Notes under the pieces: model-generated
What the model saw: the letters and a program-made list of their open reading frames with translations, nothing else
Database searches by the model: none
What the model was told of the DNA's origin: nothing
Shown here: one piece after another, positions 58,273 to 64,000 of the stretch
How the letters are laid out: each line of letters begins with the position of its first letter
How positions within the stretch are numbered: the first letter of the stretch is position 1
Assembly: GCA_947561395.2 (NCBI GenBank)
Contig: OX387188.1
Location: 6,990,150-7,054,149, forward strand
Direction: 5' to 3'
Source of the DNA: Buxus sempervirens
Taxonomy: Eukaryota > Streptophyta > Magnoliopsida > Buxales > Buxaceae
DNA: 64,000 nucleotides
Program-made: the position numbers and the translations under genes

Positions 58273-58697
58273 CAAGGCTCAAAATACATTAGAATCAGTA
58301 TTAAATACAACAAAGCCAAAGTCTAGCTAGGTTGGTCATCATCATAATGGGAGGACATGTTTTGCCCCCTCAAGGCATGCAGAAGCTTGTTCTGCAAAAG
58401 CCGATCCTCATCCGCGCGTTTACGCACAATGTCCATTTCTTGCTGAAGGGCTACATTAGCCTGTCTACTCTCCCGTTCTAATTCCACATAAGTTGAATGG
58501 ATATGGGATTGTGTCTCCTGCAATTCGGCCACCTTATCTCGATATGTGTCAAGGGGCAAAACTGGAATGTCACTGGGTGTGACGGTCCGAAGAGACAGGG
58601 GGCCGTCATGGCCAAATTCCCGGGCCATCCACTGCTCGTATTCCCAAAGGTGGGTTTTCGAGAATATGTCTTCCTGATGCACATACACAGTGTCAAG
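58273..58697 (-). pseudogene. Tat-H ORF1 C-terminal fragment
   Basis: Frame 58323-58766 ends ENRQANVA-type coiled-coil sequence (ESRQANVALQQEMDIVRKRA) and SSHYDDDQPS, matching the C-terminus of Tat-E ORF1 at 37455-37664 closely. Upstream it has WEYEQWMAREFGHDGPLSLR. The match to ORF1 ends near 58697, where RNase H sequence of Tat-Q begins in the same open frame, so the predicted protein is an artificial fusion of two genes. Confidence 0.78.
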
Positions 58698-59020
58698 TTT
58701 AAAAGGATTGTGTGGTTTAGCAAGTAATGTCAAAGCTTCTGAATTGCCCAGACCAAGGCACAACACGTCTTTTCAAGCACTAAGTATCTCGTCTCGAAGT
58801 CAGTAAACTTCTTACTCAAGTAGTAGATTGATTGCTCTTTTCTTCCTATCTCATAGTGTTGCCCTAACACACATCCTATGGCCGTTTCAGAGATTGTTAG
58901 ATACATAATCAAGGGTCGCCCTGGAACTGGTGGTATCAGTGTCGGCGGACTCATCAGATACACCTTGATTTTGTCAAATGCTTCTTGACAGTCTTCGTTC
59001 CAAACCACTAGATTGTCCTT
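58698..59020 (-). pseudogene. Tat-Q RT-linked RNase H, truncated
   Basis: Frame 58730-59059 reads RPLIMYLTISETAIGCVLGQ, EQSIYYLSKKFTDFETRYL and LEKTCCALVWAIQKL, matching 20218-20532 of Tat-E. Its C-terminal part and everything downstream (second RNase H, integrase, 3' LTR) are missing at the junction with Tat-H ORF1. Confidence 0.78.
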
Positions 59021-59760
59021 CTTCAGCAACTTGAATATCGGTTCGCACACGGGCATCATCTGTGCAATAAACCGACTGATGTACTATAGTCTACCAAGGA
59101 AACCTCTCACATCCTTTTCTTTCAATGAAGGAAGCATTTCCAAAATTGCCTTCACTTTAACAGGGTCAACTTCAATTCCCCTTTTCCCAACAATGAAAAC
59201 AAGTAATTTCCCCGAAGTAACTCCAAATACACATTTGTTGGGATTGAGCCTGAGCTTGTGCTTTTTGAGTCTATCCAATACCTTTCCGAGGTTCACCAAA
59301 TGATTCTCTTCTTCTTTAGACTTTGTAATCTTGTCATCCATATATACTTCCATCTCTTTGTGCATCATATCGTGGAATAACAGAGTCATTTCCCATTCTG
59401 TGATAAAGGATGTCTTCAGGTGCCATCCTTATCTAATTGTAACCAGAAAAACTATCCACAAAGGAGAACATCGAATGCGTCGCAATGTTATCGACTAACA
59501 CATCAATGTGCGGATATGGGAAGTCATCTTTTGGACTTGCTTTGTTCAGATCTCTGTAATAACACATCCTGACCTTTCCGTTTTTCTTTGGAATCAGCAT
59601 GATGTTTGCCAACCACTCTAGATAATCTACCACTTGCAAGAACCCAACATCCAACTGTTTGGTGACCTCTTCTTTGATTTTCAGGGTGCATTCTGGCTTC
59701 GCACGTCTGAGTTTCTGTTTCACAGGTGCGGCCTCAAACTTTGTTGGTAACCGGTGCATA
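59021..59760 (-). pseudogene. Tat-Q reverse transcriptase with internal deletion
   Basis: Frame 59084-59389 has MTLLFHDMMHKEMEVYMDDK, so the YVDD box reads YMDD, then KLRLNPNKCVFGVTSGKLLV. Frame 59433-60074 carries the upstream part, with MCYYRDLNKASPKDDFPYPH (Val-Asp reduced by a deletion) and FVDSFSGYN. Between them about 70 bases coding for the PFGLKN block are missing near 59395. The enzyme is dead. Confidence 0.78.
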
Positions 59761-61309
59761 TCTTCATATGACCATGAAAACACATCAAAATAAGACTTTA
59801 TAAAATCAATTATCTGTTTTTTCAATAATTGTGATAGCTTTTTACCAATTTGGAGTATTTTCGATTGTGCTGTTTCACCTATTGGGCTAGAGAACCTTTT
59901 CATGCCTTTCCAAAGCAAGTTGGATTTCAGGCGAAGTCTCCCATGATTCGTCGTTGTCCTTATGCTTAAAAGACTCACAGGGGACGATATTTGAATCATT
60001 TTGCTGTAGTAGGCAAGTGCTCCAGTCTGATTGGTTGAGGTCTTGCTCATTTTCAGTACTGAGTACTTGCTCATGCTTTTCCATTATTATTGCCTGTTCA
60101 ACTAGCTGTTCCAAGCCAAGGCTTTCAATTACTTTTTTTTTGTTCGATTACTATTGCCTTATTATCTATCCTACGCTCTGGCTTCTCCAGGTGTGCGTTA
60201 AGATTGATACTAAGTCCATAGGATTCAGATTGGTTGTTTTTGTTATTTTTATAATTTCCAAACACATGCAAATAGTAGAAGTCATTCAGATATTCATTAA
60301 AAAGTGTAGAACTTGCTACAACATAAGCATTGAAAGTTGTGTGAACTCCCTTAGAAAGGTCAACCTTGCTGACTGCAAATGGCATTGAATTCAAGTTCTT
60401 CAGTGGTACATTATCTTCTTTGTTGATTGCAATCATCTCTTCTTTGCTGACTGCAATCATCTCGCCTGTCACAACCATGTTGATGTATTCCTGTGGATTG
60501 CTCTCGTTTGTTGACATGTAATCTGGCTCATTTGCAGCATGAGCCTGCCGGTGATCTTCTGCCTCAATGTACTCTTCTAGGTCCTCATCATCTGATGACA
60601 TTTAATCTAGTTCATTGATAAAATGAGTTGGCTTGTTCTAGCTTTCTTTGGACCCAAATTCAGAACCCTACGGCGTTCCCCCTACTGATTCATTTGACAT
60701 AGAGAACCCTAATGGTATTCCTGTTCCGATTGGTGGCAGGAATGCAACTGTGACTTGTTATGACAAACTTGACCCTGGTAGTTAAGCAGCAACAAGAATC
60801 TACGGCAGTACGTTGGGCTCAGTTGTCGCAAACAAACTCTCTGGAGACTAGTCAATGAATGTTAGAAAGCGAGTTGCTGAAGGTTCCGAAGGCGGCTCCA
60901 AGACGTGGCATTCCTTGGAACATTTGGGCAAGTCCTCCAAAGTCACTAGGGTTCTCTCTAAGTGGCGGAGGTAGAGGAGGCGAAGATTCATGAATCCACT
61001 CGTGATCTAGTATAAATTGAAGCGACGGAACAATTGGCCCAGAACTGCCCTAACCTTTGTCTTCAATCGCACAGACATACATGTCTAGATTATCTTTAAC
61101 CTTGGAATCTTCAGTGGGAGCAAATCACGGTATCCTTCCAATGGCAGTTATGGGATTAGTGGACGATTCCTACTTAATTATTGGTACAGTAGGTGCAGGG
61201 AAGGCAACAGTGACTTCTTCCTCAAATAGTTCAAGAAGACCATGTGGTGACCAATCAGGAGACGGGATTAGTGTTTTCGCAGCCATTTCAGGTAGGTCCA
61301 AAGTAGGAG
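59761..61309 (-). pseudogene. Tat-Q linker region
   Basis: It aligns with 9000-10560 of Tat-H. The longest frame is 60125-60601 (158 residues, acidic, starting MSSDDEDLEEYIEAEDHRQA). No known motif is present. It is interrupted by R at 61309 and continues at 63778. Confidence 0.6.
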
Positions 61310-62074
61310 TGTAAAACCCCGATATTTTCTAAGGATTTTTTTTATTTGTGGGCGAATAAGCTTAAGTAGATGCGGGTATATGTAGGGATTTCAGTGGGCG
61401 AGCATGCACGGGATCAATGAGTTTCAAAGGGTGTCGAGCGGAAATACTTAGGGAAGCGTATGAAGGTATATATCTATACTAAAAAGGAAAATTAGGTCTT
61501 TGGTTTTAAAATACTCGTATCAATACTTTTGGCAATAGTTTTGTTAACTGAAGAACTTGGGCGATTTGGCGATTGGCAGCTACTGTGGCGATTAGGGTTT
61601 CGCTGGGAAGAGACGAGAACCGCGAGAGCTACGACTGGATTAGTGGAGTCGGAGATCCAGATTTCAGTGGGTTTTTCCTCTCGCGAACAGGGGATCAGTT
61701 CGGCTACCTTCACATCCACGCGCGCAGTCGAAGTCGGCGATCGGCCGTGGTTGTGGAATAAGGCTGTTATTCTAGGATAAACGTATAAGAGTGAGTAGCA
61801 TTGATTTACAACTGAGGTTTTAGTTTATTCGTGATGGTATTCTGATTTCATGGTTGTATTCTGTATTTTGAATTTTGTGGGTTTTCTGGAATATCATGAG
61901 TCCGAGCATGAGAGTGAATTACAACTTGAAATAAAATGTGTTTAGATTAAATCCAAAACTAGTTGGGAAGTGTTCTGGGCATATTAGGAGACTATTGGAA
62001 TAATTACAGATCAAAAAAGATCGGCCAGAGATGGAGATCTCGAAATAACAAAGAGTCAAAAATCGCAGTGAGTA

Positions 62075-62345
62075 TCCACCGACTTGGCGCTCACTTGCGC
62101 TCACTTAGGAAGTAGGCGCCCTTTTAATTTCACTCCCCGCCGAGCTGGCGCCCACTTGGCGCTCAGCTCGCGCTCACTTAAAAGGGGTGTGCGAATCTCG
62201 CGCGAAGCTGGCGCCGACCTCGCGCCCACTTCCCGCCCACCTAGTGCTCACTTAATATCTAGTGAGCGCATAGTCATATTTTTACCAAAATCCTATCTGT
62301 CGACTGGCGCTCACCTAGCGCTCACTTTAGGAGGTGAGCGCATAG
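62075..62345 (+). repeat. GC-rich gcgctcac repeats in LTR R
   Basis: At least ten copies of (g)gcgc(t/c)cac(t/c)t at irregular 10-30 base spacing, the most developed example of a GC-rich cluster that all the chromovirus-type LTRs here contain. Confidence 0.7.
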
Positions 62346-62959
62346 TCCAATACACTTACCGAATTGGAATTTTGACTAAACCAAGGGGTTTTTGATGACT
62401 TGAGGGTTAAACCACTTAACTATTCACTTGTTTGGGGACTTTGGAACCTACTTTGCCTATTCAATTATTAGAGGAAAATTTAGTGAAATTCTTAAAAGCT
62501 TCCAAGGTTGAGTTTAGGTTATTTGTAAGTGTTGTGCCGGATACCAAAACACTAGGAGTTCCTAGTTAGTTTCCCTCTGTTTTATACACTGTTTTGATTG
62601 ATAAATTATTAAATTCTGGTTTCACTTGTTTGGATAATTCTGAATGTATTGTAAGGATTTTCTTGGTATGAATAATTGAGTTTTATTTCCAAATGGCATG
62701 TGTTACGGAAATGAGAAAATACTGAAAGTACTTGAGGTACTGCTTGGTCCAGAGGGACAGGTGATGAACTGCGATGAGTTATACATGATGTGAAATGAAT
62801 GGTTTTATTTTGATGTTGGAATTAAGATTATACGATGATTTCTTGTTTTGGTTTAGCTTGTCCTGGATCCAGAGTCTAAGCTTAGTAATGTGATGCTTTT
62901 GTTTTATTGGAGTAATGGCATGGCCATGGAGTGTTGCCACGACCGGTGTAGAGCAGCCA

Positions 62960-63035
62960 GAAACCCTGAGTAGGCCGGCATTGGATGACGAAACCCTGAG
63001 TAGGCTGTCATTTCAGAGTATCCGAAACCCTGAGT
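62960..63035 (+). repeat. Three copies of gaaaccctgagtaggc in LTR R
   Basis: Copies at about 62960, 62990 and 63023, spaced 30-33 bases. Confidence 0.7.
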
Positions 63036-63164
63036 AGGCCAGAACTGTGTACATGGAGGTGTGGAGGTCGCTCTGGCATGTTGATTAACCAATGTAAACA
63101 ACTACATGACATTGACCACTGTGGGGATTTGTTTTTGTTTGACGTGATATGTTTTATTCACTGG

Positions 63165-63262
63165 TCTATTGGTGCGGAGTAGCCCATGATAAAATACTCT
63201 ATTGGTGCGGAGTAGCCCATGATAAAATACTCTATTGGTGCGGAGTGGCCCATGATAAACAC
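63165..63262 (+). repeat. 33-bp tandem repeat, three copies, in LTR R
   Basis: Units start at 63165, 63198 and 63231, each beginning tctattggtgcggagt. The first two are identical; the third has a substitution and a one-base loss. Confidence 0.85.
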
Positions 63263-63522
63263 TCTAGTATTTCAAAAACCTGAGTTGTTGAACTATGTTT
63301 TCTTCGATATGTTGCTACCTGGTTATACGTGACTTTACGGCTATATGCATGATTGATATCGTCTTTACTGCTTGGTTTATACGATGGTTTTCCTCACGGA
63401 TGTAAATTGGATCGTTGAAGTTTTGTTGGGTTATACGTGTTATCATCATTGTATATGGTTTGAAATTGTGGCATGTTTTAGAACTGAACTAGATGTATTT
63501 GTGCATGCATGTGCTGCTCACT

Positions 63523-63538
63523 GGGATATTCGTATCTC
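63523..63538 (+). other. Conserved LTR stem-loop in R
   Basis: Arms GGGATA/TATCTC around TTCG, with one G-T wobble pair. CACCCCGTTG, a T-rich tract and TTTTCAG follow. Confidence 0.65.
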
Positions 63539-63777
63539 ACCCCGTTGCTTTCGTTTTGTTTTCAGATACTCTTGGAGAGCTCGATACTTGCGGGTAGTTA
63601 CTTGGACATGTGAGTTTTATTTTAATTTTGGGAATATTTTAGCGCACTCTGTTACATAGCTATTGTTGTATTCATGTTTTTTCTTCGCTCTGATATTGCG
63701 ATCCTATGTTTTAAATTAACCTCCGAGGATGAGTTACGGTGTTATTTCGTGACTCGGATCCAGGGCGTTACAAGGAG

Positions 63778-64000
63778 GTTCTTCTCAGAACATCTGAGTG
63801 ATTCCTTGTAAGTTGCCCTCTTCTTGAGCGGGGGAAGACGGAAATTCATTACCCCATCCCTCGGCGACTATGTTTTCCAGGGACATGGTTGCTTTTCTTT
63901 CCTTCTTACTGAATATGTGGTACACCTCTCCAAACATGAAGATTGGCCATATTGGGTCCCTTCCTTCAGCTTTGGCTCTTTTTTGTTCAGCCCGCCTTCT
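63778..64000 (-). pseudogene. Tat-Q linker and region after the G-patch, cut by window edge
   Basis: The minus strand reads EGRDPIWPIFMFGEVYHIFS then KKERKATMSLENIVAEGWG, matching 32802-32900 and 22900-22954 of Tat-E without the chromo-A insertion. It gives an independent uninterrupted version of that insertion site. The G-patch proper would lie right of the window. Confidence 0.7.

Larger units (their letters stand above)
6434..58697 (-). mobile_element. Tat-H: outer Tat/Ogre-type Ty3/gypsy element, interrupted
   Basis: Pieces of one minus-strand element lie at 6434-12452, 44371-45527, 47587-49063, 55362-55581 and 58273-58697. Read 5' to 3' on the minus strand they give the C-terminal part of ORF1, a spacer with tandem arrays, gag, protease, G-patch, linker, RT, RNase H, a second RNase H and integrase. 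Between the pieces sit solo LTRs F (carrying Tat-E), S, M (carrying N) and P, each with a 5-bp target duplication or near-match. Neither LTR of Tat-H is identified. The 3' end stops in the integrase near 6434, and the 5' end is replaced by Tat-Q near 58.7 kb. All coding parts carry stops or frameshifts, so the element is dead. Confidence 0.78.
61310..63772 (+). mobile_element. Solo LTR R, chromovirus-type
   Basis: A 2.46-kb LTR, tgtaaaacccc to agggcgttaca, with the perfect duplication aggag (61305-61309 and 63773-63777). A TATA-like ggtatatatctata lies near 61465. A dense series of ggcgctcac-type repeats occupies 62075-62345. Direct repeats lie at 62960-63035 and 63165-63262, and the stem-loop is at 63523-63538. 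The frames inside are not retroelement genes. Confidence 0.88.

Noticed and set aside
1..64000. Host genes, tRNA or rRNA genes, viral insertions other than retrotransposons
   Set aside because: I looked on both strands and found no frame with host-gene motifs and no recognisable RNA gene.

Overview
The window is repeat-dense flowering-plant nuclear DNA. I find no host protein-coding gene, rRNA or tRNA. Nearly every base can be assigned to Ty3/gypsy LTR retrotransposons, mostly decayed and nested in one another. The plant assignment rests on Tat/Ogre-type pol with two RNase H domains, a G-patch and an extra ORF1, plus chromovirus LTRs with TGTAAAA...GTTACA termini. I cannot name the species. 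For reference I use these labels: Tat-H (outer host element), Tat-E (nested Tat element), Tat-Q (third Tat fragment), chromo-A and chromo-B (chromovirus-type elements), and LTRs F, J, K, L, M, N, P, R and S.

Layout. 1-3980: two LTRs of one family head to head (K minus, L plus). 3981-5749: plus-strand Tat-type LTR J. 5750-6433: degraded non-coding DNA. 6434-12452: minus-strand integrase, RNase H, RT, linker, G-patch, protease and gag C-terminus of Tat-H. Tat-H is cut at 12452 by solo LTR F, whose halves are 12453-13385 and 42809-44370. Inside F lies Tat-E (13386-42808, minus). Inside Tat-E lies the non-autonomous chromo-A (22955-32801, plus). Inside the 5' LTR of chromo-A lies truncated chromo-B (24398-27101, plus). 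Tat-H resumes at 44371-58697, carrying gag, a tandem-repeat spacer and an ORF1 fragment. It is interrupted there by solo LTRs S (45533-47581), M (49064-51268, with N at 51269-55355 inside it) and P (55582-58267). At about 58.7 kb Tat-H is joined to the RT region of Tat-Q, which runs to the window end and is interrupted by solo LTR R (61310-63772).

Insertion history. Seven insertions are supported by 5-bp target-site duplications or near-perfect ones: S caacc, M acata, N attac, P ccttt, R aggag, F (t/a)tggt and A tttac/ttcac. The deepest chain is Tat-H > F > Tat-E > chromo-A > chromo-B, five layers. The two Tat gag-pol copies check each other: sequence broken in one is continuous in the other, which fixes the insertion points.

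Most notable signals. (1) A short stem-loop followed by a pyrimidine tract and CAG/TAG is conserved in at least seven divergent LTRs on both strands. (2) Interrupted CGCAC/GTGCG palindromes cluster just upstream of the TATA box of the Tat-E LTR. (3) Tandem arrays sit at the same place between ORF1 and gag in two diverged Tat elements. (4) Chromo-A has a primer site, polypurine tract and LTRs but no coding capacity. (5) The 5' end of Tat-E has lost its primer site and carries a 102-bp fragment of the surrounding LTR F.
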